Shown here: piece after piece, positions 16,356 through 25,247 of the stretch | Layout of the letters: every line of letters begins with the position of its first letter | Position numbering within the stretch: the first letter of the stretch is position 1 | Source: Sphingobium abikonense NBRC 16140 | GTDB lineage: Bacteria; Pseudomonadota; Alphaproteobacteria; Sphingomonadales; Sphingomonadaceae | Length of the DNA: 64,000 nt | Assembly: GCF_001598335.1 (NCBI RefSeq) | Contig: NZ_BCYT01000009.1 | Location: 1-64,000, forward strand | Direction of reading: 5' to 3' | Program-made: the position numbers and the translations under genes | The notes under the pieces: generated by a model | Told to the model about the DNA's origin: nothing | What the model saw: the letters and a program-made list of their open reading frames with translations, nothing else | Databases searched by the model: none

Positions 16356-18671
16356 ATGCGGCCACTTCACGCTTTCTTGCTTGCATCGACTTTCCTGGCG
16401 GCGACGCCGGCTTTCGCGCAGGAGGCCCTGCCCGCGGCGGACACGCCGGCCGATGGCGGGGAAATCATTGTCTTTGGTCGTGGCGAAACGCGCCAGGTGC
16501 AGGAAATCACCAACAAGGAACTCGTCACACTGACGCCGGGCACCAATGCGCTGAAAGCCATTGAAAAGCTGCCCAGCGTCAATTTCCAGTCCGCCGATCC
16601 GTTCGGCAATTATGAATGGTCGCAGCGCGTCACCATCCGCAGCTTCAACCAGAACCAGCTGGGCTTCACCTTCGACGGCATTCCGCTCGGCGACATGAGC
16701 TATGGCAATCATAACGGCCTGCACATCACCCGCGCCATCAGCTCCGAAAATATCGGCAGCGTGCGGGTGAGCCAGGGCGCGGGTTCGCTGGGCACCCAGT
16801 CGACCGGCAATCTGGGCGGCACAGTCGAGACATTCTCCGCCGATCCGGCCGACTATCTGAGCGGCGGATCGCTCGCGGGCCAAGGCAACCTCACCTATGG
16901 CAGCGACGAAACATGGCGCGCTTTTGCGCGGCTGGCGCTGGGCACGCGCGATGGCATTCGCGGCTATGTCTCCTATGGCTATGGCACCACCGACAAGTGG
17001 AAGGGCCAGGGCACGCAGGACCAGCATATGGGCAATGCCAAGGTCGTGATTCCGGCCGGCGACGCGACCATCGACGGATGGCTGAGCTATTCCGACCGGC
17101 GCGAGCAGGACTATCAGGACATGTCGATGAACATGATCCGGCGCCTGGGCTGGGACTGGGACAATACATTTCCCGACTATGCCCGCGCGATCGACTATGC
17201 CGACCGCCTGAACGACGTCGACCGGATCAGCAACAGCGGCGGATCGCCCTTCCCCGACGGCCTGTTCGATTATAGCGGCGCGCCGGTCGCGGGCGGGCAG
17301 GTTTATCCCGGCAACGTCACAAGCGCCGACGACGCCTATTATGACGCGGCGGGACTGCGCAAGGACTGGCTGGGCGCGCTTGGCCTCACGACCCCGATCG
17401 GGGAGGCGGCGACCGCCCGCATCAAGGGCTATTATCACAATAACAGCGGCATGGGCCTGTGGGCGACGCCCTACACGCCCAGCCCCAATGGCGTGCCGAT
17501 GTCGGTGCGCACGACGGAATATGACATGGACCGGATCGGCGTGTTCGGCAGCGTCGACTATAGCCTTGGCATCCAGACGCTGAGCGCGGGGGCCTGGTAT
17601 GAGAATAACAAATTCCATCAGGCGCGCCGCTTCTATGCTTTCGCCAGCCGGACGCAGCCGGGCCTGAGCTTCCGCGACTATCCCGAAAACCCCTTCTTCA
17701 CCCAATGGGAGTTCGATTTCACGACGAACACCTTCCAATATCATGTTCAGGACAAGATCGACCTGGGCATGGTGACGATCAACCTGGGGTGGAAGGGGTT
17801 CAAGGTCACCAACAAAGCCGACGCCATCGTCCAGGCGAGCTTTCCCGAAGGAAGGATCAAGGTCGAGGACTGGTTCCAGCCCCATGCCGGCTTTGCCGTC
17901 GAACTGAGCCCGGAGGCGGAAATCTTTGGGGGGTTCACCCAGGTGACGCGCGCCTTCTCCTCCGCCACCACGACCGGCCCCTTTTCGACGAACCAGGTCG
18001 GCTTCGACGCTATCCGGGATGATTTGAAGCCCGAACAGTCCGACACCTATGAACTGGGCCTGCGCTACAACACGCCGATGTTCAACGGCGTGCTGGGGGC
18101 CTATCTGGTCAATTTCCGCAACCGGCTGCTGGCGGTGACGGTGGGCAGCCCGATCCAGGGCCTGGCGTCCGCGCTCCAGAATGTCGGCGGCGTGCGCGCA
18201 CTCGGCTTTGAAGCAGCGGGCGACCTGAAACTGGGGTCCGGCTTTGGCGTCTATGCCTCCTACAGCTACACCGACGCCACCTACCGCGACGATGTGCTCA
18301 ACAGTTCGGACGGCACGCTGGTCGCCGCGATCAAGGGCAAGACCGTGGTCGACAGCCCCAAGCATATGGCGCGCGGCGAATTCAATTATGATGATGGCCG
18401 CGCGTTCGGACGGGTCGGCGTCAATTATATGTCGCGCCGCTATTACAGCTACACCAACGATGCCTCGGTCCCCGGCCGGGTCATCGTGGACGCATCGGTC
18501 GGCTATCGCCTGACCGACCGGATCGAGGTGCAGCTCAACGCCACCAACCTGTTTGACAAGAAATATGTCGGAACGATCGGGTCGGGCGGGTTCGTCAACA
18601 GCGGCGATGCGCAAACATTGCTGGTGGGCGCGCCCCAGCAATTCTTCGCCACGCTCAAGACCGGCTTCTGA
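16356..18671 (+). CDS. TonB-dependent receptor, 771 aa
   Basis: This outer-membrane receptor has a signal peptide (MRPLHAFLLASTFLAATPAFAQ). Its plug domain has IEKLPSVNFQSADPFGNY, VTIRSFNQNQLGFTFDGIPLG and LGGTVETFS. The 22-strand barrel ends in an aromatic terminal strand (FFATLKTGF). AGGGGGA precedes ATG 16356. A secreted phosphodiesterase follows after 22 bases and is surely co-transcribed, so the imported compound is probably an organophosphate or its product. The upstream 240 bases are AT-rich at first, with no riboswitch that I recognise. Confidence 0.95.
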   Translation: MRPLHAFLLASTFLAATPAFAQEALPAADTPADGGEIIVFGRGETRQVQEITNKELVTLTPGTNALKAIEKLPSVNFQSADPFGNYEWSQRVTIRSFNQNQLGFTFDGIPLGDMSYGNHNGLHITRAISSENIGSVRVSQGAGSLGTQSTGNLGGTVETFSADPADYLSGGSLAGQGNLTYGSDETWRAFARLALGTRDGIRGYVSYGYGTTDKWKGQGTQDQHMGNAKVVIPAGDATIDGWLSYSDRREQDYQDMSMNMIRRLGWDWDNTFPDYARAIDYADRLNDVDRISNSGGSPFPDGLFDYSGAPVAGGQVYPGNVTSADDAYYDAAGLRKDWLGALGLTTPIGEAATARIKGYYHNNSGMGLWATPYTPSPNGVPMSVRTTEYDMDRIGVFGSVDYSLGIQTLSAGAWYENNKFHQARRFYAFASRTQPGLSFRDYPENPFFTQWEFDFTTNTFQYHVQDKIDLGMVTINLGWKGFKVTNKADAIVQASFPEGRIKVEDWFQPHAGFAVELSPEAEIFGGFTQVTRAFSSATTTGPFSTNQVGFDAIRDDLKPEQSDTYELGLRYNTPMFNGVLGAYLVNFRNRLLAVTVGSPIQGLASALQNVGGVRALGFEAAGDLKLGSGFGVYASYSYTDATYRDDVLNSSDGTLVAAIKGKTVVDSPKHMARGEFNYDDGRAFGRVGVNYMSRRYYSYTNDASVPGRVIVDASVGYRLTDRIEVQLNATNLFDKKYVGTIGSGGFVNSGDAQTLLVGAPQQFFATLKTGF

Positions 18672-18693
18672 GCCAGATCGCGGAGACAGACGC

Positions 18694-20037
18694 ATGAAGA
18701 CACTCGCGCTTGCCGTTTCGGCCCTGGCGATGGCCATTCCGGTCATAGCCTCAGCAGAACCCGTCCTCCTCATTTCGATCGACGGGTTGCGCCCCGGCGA
18801 TGTGCTGGAGGCCGACAAGCGCGGGCTGTCCATTCCCAATCTGCGCCGCTTCGTGACGGAGGGCGCGCATGCGACCGGCGTCACCGGCGTGCTGCCCACC
18901 CTGACCTATCCCAGCCACACCACGCTGATGACGGGCGTGTCGCCGGCCAGGCATGGCATCGTCGCCAATAACAGCTTCGACCCCATGGGCATCAATCAGG
19001 GCGGCTGGTATTGGTATGCACAGGATGTAAAGACGCCCATGCTGTGGGAAGCGGCGACGAAGGCCGGCCTGTCCACCGGCAATATCCACTGGCCGGTCAG
19101 CGTCGCGGCCAAGGGGGTGACGTGGAACCTGCCGCAGATATGGCGCACGGGCCATGCCGATGATGCGCAATTGCTCGACGCGCTGGCGACGCCGGGCCTC
19201 AAAGCGCAATTGGAAGCGCGGGTCGGCGCGCCCTATGCCATGGGGATCGACGAAAGCCTGGCGGCGGACCAGAATCGCGCGCGCTTCGCTCGCGCCCTGA
19301 TCGATGCGTACCGGCCGGATTTCCTGACCGTCTATTTTGCAGCTTTAGACCATGAGGAACATGCCAGCGCGCCGGGATCGCCCTCGGCAAAATCCGTGCT
19401 GGAAAATATCGACGCGCTGGTCGGCGATCTGGTCGCGGCGGAGCGGCAGGCGCATCCCGACGCGGTGATTGCGCTGGTCAGCGACCATGGGTTCGAAGCG
19501 ACCCATAGCGCGATCAACCTCTATCGACCCTTCATTGACGCGGGCCACATCACGCTGGGGTCCGACGGCAAGGTCGCGTCCTGGCTGGCGATGCCGTGGA
19601 TCGCGGGCGGATCGGCCGCGATCATGCTCTCGCGGCCGGACGATGCAGCGCTCAAGGCGCGGGTGCGGACGCTACTCGACCGGCTGGCGACCAATCCCGC
19701 CAACGGCATCGATCAGATCGTCGATCATGACCGGCTTGTGTCGATGGGCGGCAATCCGCAGGCCAGCTTTGCCGTGAATCTGAAACCCGGATTTGTGACC
19801 GATATCTTCCGGGGCGCGGCAGTTCCCATGATCGGTCCAAGCCCGGTCAAGGGCATGCACGGCTATTTCCCCGGCCCCGCCAGCCTGGACGCGACATTGC
19901 TGCTGATGGGACAAGGTATTCCAGCCGGCAAGGATCTGGGCCGGATCGACATGCGCGCCATTGCGCCCACGCTCGCGAAAATCATGGGCGCCGACCTGCC
20001 GACCGCGCAGGTGGAAGCGCTTCATATCGGCGACTAG
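18694..20037 (+). CDS. Secreted alkaline phosphatase-superfamily phosphodiesterase (NPP type), 447 aa
   Basis: After a signal peptide (MKTLALAVSALAMAIPVIASA) the protein starts PVLLISIDGLRPGDVLEA, with the first metal-binding Asp. The nucleophile Thr lies in LPTLTYPSHTTLMTGVSPARHGI. Later metal ligands are in YFAALDHEEHA, SDHGFE and GMHGYFPG. This is the nucleotide pyrophosphatase/phosphodiesterase branch of the superfamily, acting on phosphodiesters in the periplasm or outside. ATG 18694 has CGGAGA before it; the frame upstream lies inside the receptor gene. The pairing with a TonB receptor suggests capture of phosphorus, nucleotides or a phosphodiester ligand. Confidence 0.93.
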   Translation: MKTLALAVSALAMAIPVIASAEPVLLISIDGLRPGDVLEADKRGLSIPNLRRFVTEGAHATGVTGVLPTLTYPSHTTLMTGVSPARHGIVANNSFDPMGINQGGWYWYAQDVKTPMLWEAATKAGLSTGNIHWPVSVAAKGVTWNLPQIWRTGHADDAQLLDALATPGLKAQLEARVGAPYAMGIDESLAADQNRARFARALIDAYRPDFLTVYFAALDHEEHASAPGSPSAKSVLENIDALVGDLVAAERQAHPDAVIALVSDHGFEATHSAINLYRPFIDAGHITLGSDGKVASWLAMPWIAGGSAAIMLSRPDDAALKARVRTLLDRLATNPANGIDQIVDHDRLVSMGGNPQASFAVNLKPGFVTDIFRGAAVPMIGPSPVKGMHGYFPGPASLDATLLLMGQGIPAGKDLGRIDMRAIAPTLAKIMGADLPTAQVEALHIGD

Positions 20038-20151
20038 CATGTGCCCGCTTTTGGCGGGGTCATCGCCATGCCTTGGGCATCTGTTAGCAAGATGATGGAC
20101 TTGCATGTCGGTCCGCCCTAATTTGGCGGCACGCCTTATCGGGGAGCATCC

Positions 20152-21390
20152 ATGCCGCAACGCTACAGCATAGCCGCCATCATCCTGCACTGGGCGATCG
20201 CCGCCCTGCTGGCCTTCCAGATTGCGGTCGGATGGGCGCTGGAGGATCTGGGCGCGCGCGGCTTTGACCTGTTCCAGCTGCACAAGTCGGTTGGCATCAC
20301 CATATTGGCGCTGACCCTGCTGCGCATCGCGGTGCGGTACTGGAAGCCCCGTCCGCCGGCGAAGGAAGGCGGATGGCAGGGCGGCCTGGCCTCGGCCGTG
20401 CATTTCGGGCTCTATGCCTTCATGCTGGCCGCGCCGCTGACCGGCTGGGCACTGGTGTCCACCGCGAAGGTCAAGGTGCCGACTTTGATCTTCGGCGTCA
20501 TCCCCCTGCCCCATCTGCCGGTGCCGGCGAGCGCGCATGAATTGGCCGAGGGTAGCCATGGCCTGATCGCGTGGATCGGCATCGCCTTGTTCCTGCTGCA
20601 TGTCGCAGGCGCGCTGCGCCATCATCTGCTGCTGCGCGACGGATTGCTCTGGCGCATGGCGCCGGGCCGGTCACAGCTGTGGCTGGTGGCATTGCCGGCG
20701 CTGATCCTGATCGGCTTCCTTGCCGGACGCGCGATCGTGCCGACCGGCGCGCCGCCCGCCCCGGCTCCCGTGGGGCAGGACATGGACATGGGCAATGACG
20801 CCGCCAATATGGCAGAGGCGCAGAACGCTGCCGTGGCGGCGGATGCCGACAATGCGGCCGCCAACGCCAGCGCGGTTGCCGACGAGGAACCGGGCGAACC
20901 GCCGGCATGGGCCGTGCAGCCGGGCGGCGCCATCCGCTTTTCGGTGGGCAATGACGGCGAGACGATCAGCGGCGCCTTTTCCAAATGGACCGCGCAGATC
21001 GTCATGGACCCCGCCCGGCCTGAAAGCGCAGACTTGAGCGTCACGATCGACATGACGTCGGCAAGCGTCGGTGACGCCTATAAGGACGGGATGCTGCCGG
21101 GCGACGAATTTTTCGCGACCGCCGCGCACCCGACCGCAACCTTCACCGCCAAGGGCGCGCAGGAAACCAGCCCCGGCCGCTACAGCGCCGATGGCACCTT
21201 GACGCTGAAAGGCGTATCCAAGCCGCAGTCCATCCGGTTCAGCCTGTCGGGCGACGGGGCGACGCGGCGGGTGCGCGGCATCGCCAGCATCACGCGAGCG
21301 GCCTTTGGCGTGGGCAATGGGGACAGCAGCGGCAGCCTGGCCCCGCAAGTGGCGGTGACGTTCGACTTCACTGCCAGGCGGAAGGACTGA
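20152..21390 (+). CDS. Cytochrome b561-YceI fusion protein, 412 aa
   Basis: Residues 1-190 form a four-helix cytochrome b561 domain with haem-ligand histidines in ILHWAIA, FQLHKSVGI, HFGLYAFM and LFLLHVAGALRHH. A fifth helix (LWLVALPALILIGFLAG) leads to an Ala/Asp/Met-rich linker around 205-245 that contains MDMGNDAANMAEAQN. Residues 250-412 form a periplasmic YceI domain, an isoprenoid-binding lipocalin-like fold, with DMTSASVGDAYKDGMLPGDEFF and GTLTLKGVSKP. In E. coli CybB and YceI are separate neighbours. The fusion joins membrane haem redox chemistry to a hydrophobic-ligand carrier. It stands alone here. Confidence 0.93.
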   Translation: MPQRYSIAAIILHWAIAALLAFQIAVGWALEDLGARGFDLFQLHKSVGITILALTLLRIAVRYWKPRPPAKEGGWQGGLASAVHFGLYAFMLAAPLTGWALVSTAKVKVPTLIFGVIPLPHLPVPASAHELAEGSHGLIAWIGIALFLLHVAGALRHHLLLRDGLLWRMAPGRSQLWLVALPALILIGFLAGRAIVPTGAPPAPAPVGQDMDMGNDAANMAEAQNAAVAADADNAAANASAVADEEPGEPPAWAVQPGGAIRFSVGNDGETISGAFSKWTAQIVMDPARPESADLSVTIDMTSASVGDAYKDGMLPGDEFFATAAHPTATFTAKGAQETSPGRYSADGTLTLKGVSKPQSIRFSLSGDGATRRVRGIASITRAAFGVGNGDSSGSLAPQVAVTFDFTARRKD

Positions 21391-21521
21391 CGACCCGGTC
21401 GATCAGCATGATCGAGACAAATCATTGCGCGGCGGACGGGCAGGACCGCTATAAACTTGCCTTGACCCGCGTGGCGGCGTAGGTGCGGCGCCTATTTTGA
21501 TGCATGCGAAGGAGAAGAGAC

Positions 21522-22892
21522 GTGGCGGCGAAGTGGACGCCGGAAAGCTGGCGGAGCCAAAAGGGCATTCAGATGCCCGTCTATCGGGACCAGGCGGCGC
21601 TCGCCGCGGTCGAGGCTCAGCTTGGCCAGTTTCCGCCGCTCGTCTTTGCGGGCGAGGCGCGCAACCTGAAGGCGGACCTTGCCAATGTGACGACCGGCGA
21701 GGCGTTCCTGTTGCAGGGCGGCGATTGCGCTGAAAGCTTTGCCGAGTTCCACCCGAACAATATCCGCGACACGTTCCGCGTGCTGCTCCAGATGGCAGTG
21801 GTGCTGACCTTCGCGTCGAAACTGCCGGTGGTGAAGGTCGGCCGCATGGCTGGCCAGTTCGCCAAGCCGCGATCGGCCGATACCGAGACGATCGGCGGCG
21901 TGGAGTTGCCCAGCTATCGCGGCGACAATGTCAACGACATCGCCTTCACGGCGGAATCACGCGAGCCGGACCCGGCGCGAATGGTGCGCGCCTATAACCA
22001 GTCGGCCGCGACGCTCAATCTGCTGCGCGCCTTTTCGACCGGCGGCTATGCTTCGCTCGACCGGGTGCATGGCTGGATGCTCGATTTCATGGGCCGGTCC
22101 CCCTGGGCCGCGAAGTTCGAGGCGATGGCCGACCAGATCGGTCAAGCGCTCGACTTCATGCGCGCGTGCGGGCTGGACGCGGAAAGCGTGCCGCAGCTGG
22201 GCGGGACCAGCTTCTATACCAGCCATGAGGCTTTGCTGCTGCCGTTCGAACAGGCGTTGACCCGGCAGGATTCGATCACCGGCGAATGGTATGACACGTC
22301 GGCGCACATGCTGTGGATCGGCGACCGCACTCGCTTTGAGGGGTCGGCCCATGTCGAATATCTGCGCGGCATCGGCAATCCCATCGGCATGAAGTGCGGG
22401 CCGAGCCTGGAGCCGGACGCGCTGCTGCGCCTGCTCGATGTGCTGAACCCCGCGCGCGAGGCGGGGCGGATCACGCTCATCACCCGCTATGGCCATGACA
22501 AGATCGAGGCGGGGCTGCCCAAGCTGGTGCGCGCGGTGCTGCGCGAAGGGCATCCGGTGGTCTGGTCGTGCGACCCGATGCACGGCAATGTCATCAAGGC
22601 GCCCAATGGCTACAAGACGCGGCCGTTCGACCGCATCCTGGCCGAAGTGCGCGGCTTCTTTGCCGTGCATCGCGCCGAGGGCAGCTTCGGCGGGGGCATC
22701 CATGCCGAAATGACCGGGCAGAATGTGACCGAGTGCACCGGCGGCGCCATCGCCATCACCGACGAGGGGCTGGCCGACCGCTACCACACCCATTGCGACC
22801 CGCGCCTCAACGCGGCGCAGAGCCTGGAGCTGGCCTTCCTGCTGGCGGAAATGCTGAACGAGGAACTGAAGGAACGTCGCGCGGCGGCGTGA
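21522..22892 (+). CDS. aroG: Class II 3-deoxy-7-phosphoheptulonate synthase, 456 aa
   Basis: This plant-like type II DAHP synthase joins PEP and erythrose-4-phosphate as the first step of the shikimate pathway. Motifs include [81 protein letters not shown] and [11 protein letters not shown] 21504 would lie before the SD (GGAGAAGAG at 21511), so GTG 21522 is the start. A strong terminator follows. With pabBC and aspC in this window, chorismate use and aromatic supply are loosely clustered. Confidence 0.95.
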   Translation: MAAKWTPESWRSQKGIQMPVYRDQAALAAVEAQLGQFPPLVFAGEARNLKADLANVTTGEAFLLQGGDCAESFAEFHPNNIRDTFRVLLQMAVVLTFASKLPVVKVGRMAGQFAKPRSADTETIGGVELPSYRGDNVNDIAFTAESREPDPARMVRAYNQSAATLNLLRAFSTGGYASLDRVHGWMLDFMGRSPWAAKFEAMADQIGQALDFMRACGLDAESVPQLGGTSFYTSHEALLLPFEQALTRQDSITGEWYDTSAHMLWIGDRTRFEGSAHVEYLRGIGNPIGMKCGPSLEPDALLRLLDVLNPAREAGRITLITRYGHDKIEAGLPKLVRAVLREGHPVVWSCDPMHGNVIKAPNGYKTRPFDRILAEVRGFFAVHRAEGSFGGGIHAEMTGQNVTECTGGAIAITDEGLADRYHTHCDPRLNAAQSLELAFLLAEMLNEELKERRAAA

Positions 22893-22909
22893 TGTCCTGA
22901 GCCATCGCG

Positions 22910-22943
22910 AAAGGGCGTCGCTGCCGAAGCGGCGCCCTTTTTC
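22910..22943 (+). terminator. Rho-independent terminator of DAHP synthase
   Basis: AAAGGGCG and GCT facing AGC and CGCCCTTT, followed by T5, close behind the stop codon. Confidence 0.85.
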
Positions 22944-23118
22944 GTGCGCTTATCGCGACGGCAAAAGCGACGGCTGCAAGGCGTCACGCATTTCCGCGCC
23001 GTCTGGATCAAAGATTGTCGTCGTAAATCAGATACTTAGACGTTCGCAATAAGGCGTGTTATTGCGAATCCGGCCATATTGTAAAAACCACTCTGCACCT
23101 GTCGCCTTTGCAGGGCGG

Positions 23119-23682
23119 TCAGTTGTTCCGCTGCGGCACGGAGAATGTGCCCGATACGCGGCCGCTGGGGCTGGTCGATGTGCCCGCGCCGCCGCCGCTG
23201 GAGCGGCCGTCGACGGTGGATCGCCCACTGTTCAAATCCATTACCAGCCGCCCGCCGGTCAGCCGGTTCGCGCCTTGCGTCAGCGCGACATTGCCCAGCA
23301 TCGTGATGAGCTTGGCATTGAGGTCATAGATGGCGACATTGCCGCGCGCGGTCTGATCGCCCTTGGTCACCACGACATTGCCCGATGCGTCGATGCGGTC
23401 GATTTCCACGCCGCTGGCGCCGCTGCCCGGCTGGTTGCGATAGGCGACGGTCATGCGCGCGGCGTTGAGCGTCATGCCCGCCTGCGTCACCACGACATTG
23501 CCCGACACGACAACGCGGTCGGCGCGGTCCTGCACCTCGATCCGGTCGGCGGTGAAATTGACCGGGGCGTTGCTGTCATGGTTGCGGAACACCTGCGCGA
23601 ACAGGGGGCCGCCCGGGCCGGCGATCATCACGCCGGTGGTCGCTAGAAAGCCGGTCGCAAGCAGGATGAGGGAGCGTTTCAT
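23119..23682 (-). CDS. lptA: LPS export periplasmic bridge protein LptA, 187 aa
   Basis: LptA carries lipopolysaccharide across the periplasm. It has a signal peptide (MKRSLILLATGFLATTGVMIAG). The OstA-like beta jellyroll repeats read NFTADRIEVQDRADRVVVSGNVVVTQAGMTLNA, IDASGNVVVTKGDQTARGNVAIYD and ITMLGNVALTQGANRLTGGRLVMDL. The C-terminus is Ser/Gly-rich. The ATG overlaps the lptC stop as TGATG, so I use it and not the GTG one codon earlier. lptB is not in the window downstream, where one might expect it. Confidence 0.92.
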   Translation of the reverse strand: MKRSLILLATGFLATTGVMIAGPGGPLFAQVFRNHDSNAPVNFTADRIEVQDRADRVVVSGNVVVTQAGMTLNAARMTVAYRNQPGSGASGVEIDRIDASGNVVVTKGDQTARGNVAIYDLNAKLITMLGNVALTQGANRLTGGRLVMDLNSGRSTVDGRSSGGGAGTSTSPSGRVSGTFSVPQRNN

Positions 23683-24329
23683 CACTTCTGCCCTTTGAGG
23701 CCATTTTGTTCGATACGCAAGCGGGCGCGACCGTTCAGCGTAACGGTGCGCGCGCCCATGTCGGCTTCCAGATGATCGGCGCTGAACGTGCCGATGGGGA
23801 TGCGCCCGTCGACGCGCCCGGCGCTGCGCATCCGCCGCGTGGTGAGGTCGACGCCCACGTCGCGCGTGGTCAGGCGATAGCCGCCCGCCGCCTGGAACTG
23901 CACCGGCCCCTCGATCGCGACGCGCTCGCTTTCCATGTCGTAGCGGCCCTTCTGCGCGGTCAGCACGGCGGGGCCATCCGACAGCAGGATGCGCGCGGAC
24001 ATATCGTTCAAGTCCACGATCGGTTCGCGCGAGCTTTTCTGCACCGCCGATCCCGCGCGCAGCGAGAAGGGCTGCCCCTTGCTGTCTTCGCCACGATAGA
24101 GGGCTTCGGTGACGCGCATGCGTTCCTTGGCCACTTCCACCTTGTTCTTGTCGAGCACGAAGCTGAGCTTGTCGCCGCTGGTGAAGGGCGCGGTGGCGAG
24201 CAAAGCGGCGAGCACGCCGACCGACACGGGCAGCCAGTTCTTGAGCAGCCTGACCAGCCGGTCATGGCTGCCGCCCGGCCGCGCCCAGTGGCGGCGCACA
24301 TTGCGTTGCTGTTCGGCCTGAACGGACAT
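23682..24329 (-). CDS. lptC: LPS export inner-membrane protein LptC, 215 aa
   Basis: A single N-terminal membrane segment (LLKNWLPVSVGVLAALLATAPF) is followed by a periplasmic LptC-type jellyroll: VEVAKERMRVTEALYRGEDSKGQPFSL, ARILLSDGPAVLTAQKGRYDMESERVAIEGPVQF and FSADHLEADMGARTVTLNGRARLRI. It docks the LptB2FG transporter to LptA. The gene overlaps lptA and follows the RNase D gene by about 21 bases, so all three may form one transcript. Confidence 0.9.
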   Translation of the reverse strand: MSVQAEQQRNVRRHWARPGGSHDRLVRLLKNWLPVSVGVLAALLATAPFTSGDKLSFVLDKNKVEVAKERMRVTEALYRGEDSKGQPFSLRAGSAVQKSSREPIVDLNDMSARILLSDGPAVLTAQKGRYDMESERVAIEGPVQFQAAGGYRLTTRDVGVDLTTRRMRSAGRVDGRIPIGTFSADHLEADMGARTVTLNGRARLRIEQNGLKGQK

Positions 24330-24350
24330 GGCGGCGCTTACCCGTCCCCC

Positions 24351-24968
24351 TTACATATGCGCGAAAATGTCGATTTCCGGCCAGCCCGCCAAGTCCAGCT
24401 CGGCCCGGTGCGGCAGGAAATCGAAACAGGCCTGGGCGAGCGCCATGCGCCCTTCCCGCTCCAGCCTTTTGTCCAGTTCGGCCTTGAGCTGATGGAGGAA
24501 GCGCACGTCGGACGCCGCATAATCCTTTTGCGCGTCGGACAGGACCGGGCCGCCCCAGTCGCTCGACTGCTGCTGCTTGCTGATGTCCTGCCCCAGCAAT
24601 TCGCGCACCAGTTCTTTCAGGCCATGGCGGTCGGTATAGGTGCGCACCAGGCGCGAGGCGATCTTCGTGCAATAGACGGGCGCCGCGACGACGCCCAGAT
24701 AATGGCGCAGCGCGGCAATGTCGAAGCGGCCGAAATGATAGAGTTTGAGCCGCGCCGGATCGGCCAGCACGGCCTTCAGGTTCGGCGCGGCATAATCACT
24801 GCCGGGGTTGAAGCGCACCAGATGCTCGTCCCCCTTGCCGTCGCTGATCTGGACCACGCACAGGCGGTCGCGCGGGGTGATGAGCCCCATGGTTTCGGTA
24901 TCGACGGCGATCGGGCCGGGCGCGAGCACGCCGGCGGGCAGATCTTCTTCATGGAAATGCACGGTCAT
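24351..24968 (-). CDS. rnd: Ribonuclease D family 3'-5' exonuclease, 205 aa
   Basis: The DEDDy exonuclease motifs are IAVDTETMGL (Exo I), LYHFGRFDIAALRHYLG (Exo II) and DAQKDYAASDVRFL (Exo III, with Tyr and Asp). Length is that of the short alphaproteobacterial form with only the exonuclease domain; the HRDC domains of E. coli RNase D are absent. ATG 24968 has a G-rich SD, while the frame to 25013 is unsupported. It heads the lptC-lptA string. Confidence 0.9.
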   Translation of the reverse strand: MTVHFHEEDLPAGVLAPGPIAVDTETMGLITPRDRLCVVQISDGKGDEHLVRFNPGSDYAAPNLKAVLADPARLKLYHFGRFDIAALRHYLGVVAAPVYCTKIASRLVRTYTDRHGLKELVRELLGQDISKQQQSSDWGGPVLSDAQKDYAASDVRFLHQLKAELDKRLEREGRMALAQACFDFLPHRAELDLAGWPEIDIFAHM

Positions 24969-25247
24969 GCCACCCCCTCTATGGCGAAACCGCCCGCACC
25001 GCAATCGAGGCAATGCATGGCTCTCGCGGAGCGACGAGCCGAGAGACGCGCGCGACAGGATGCTTACAATGGCGATAATAGCGCGAAAAGGAACGGATCG
25101 GGACCGGAAAGGTGAAAATCATTCGCGTGGGCCTGAAAAGTTGATATAGTGATTCCCAAACCCGCCTTTGCGGTGGATTTTGCATGTCATTCGCCCGACA
25201 TGTTTGTCCGATTGGTCTTGGGGCGAAGCGAAAGTGACTAACAGGGC

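Noticed and set aside
16278..18899. Antisense open frame of 873 codons opposite a TonB receptor
   Set aside because: The GC-rich third positions of the receptor gene create open antisense frames. The product is low-complexity and Arg/Gly/Ala-rich, with no SD or domain.
25090..25120. EcfG-type general stress promoter before the cold-shock gene
   Set aside because: GGAAC is followed after 17 bases by GTG, not GTT, and it lies far from the start, so support is weak.
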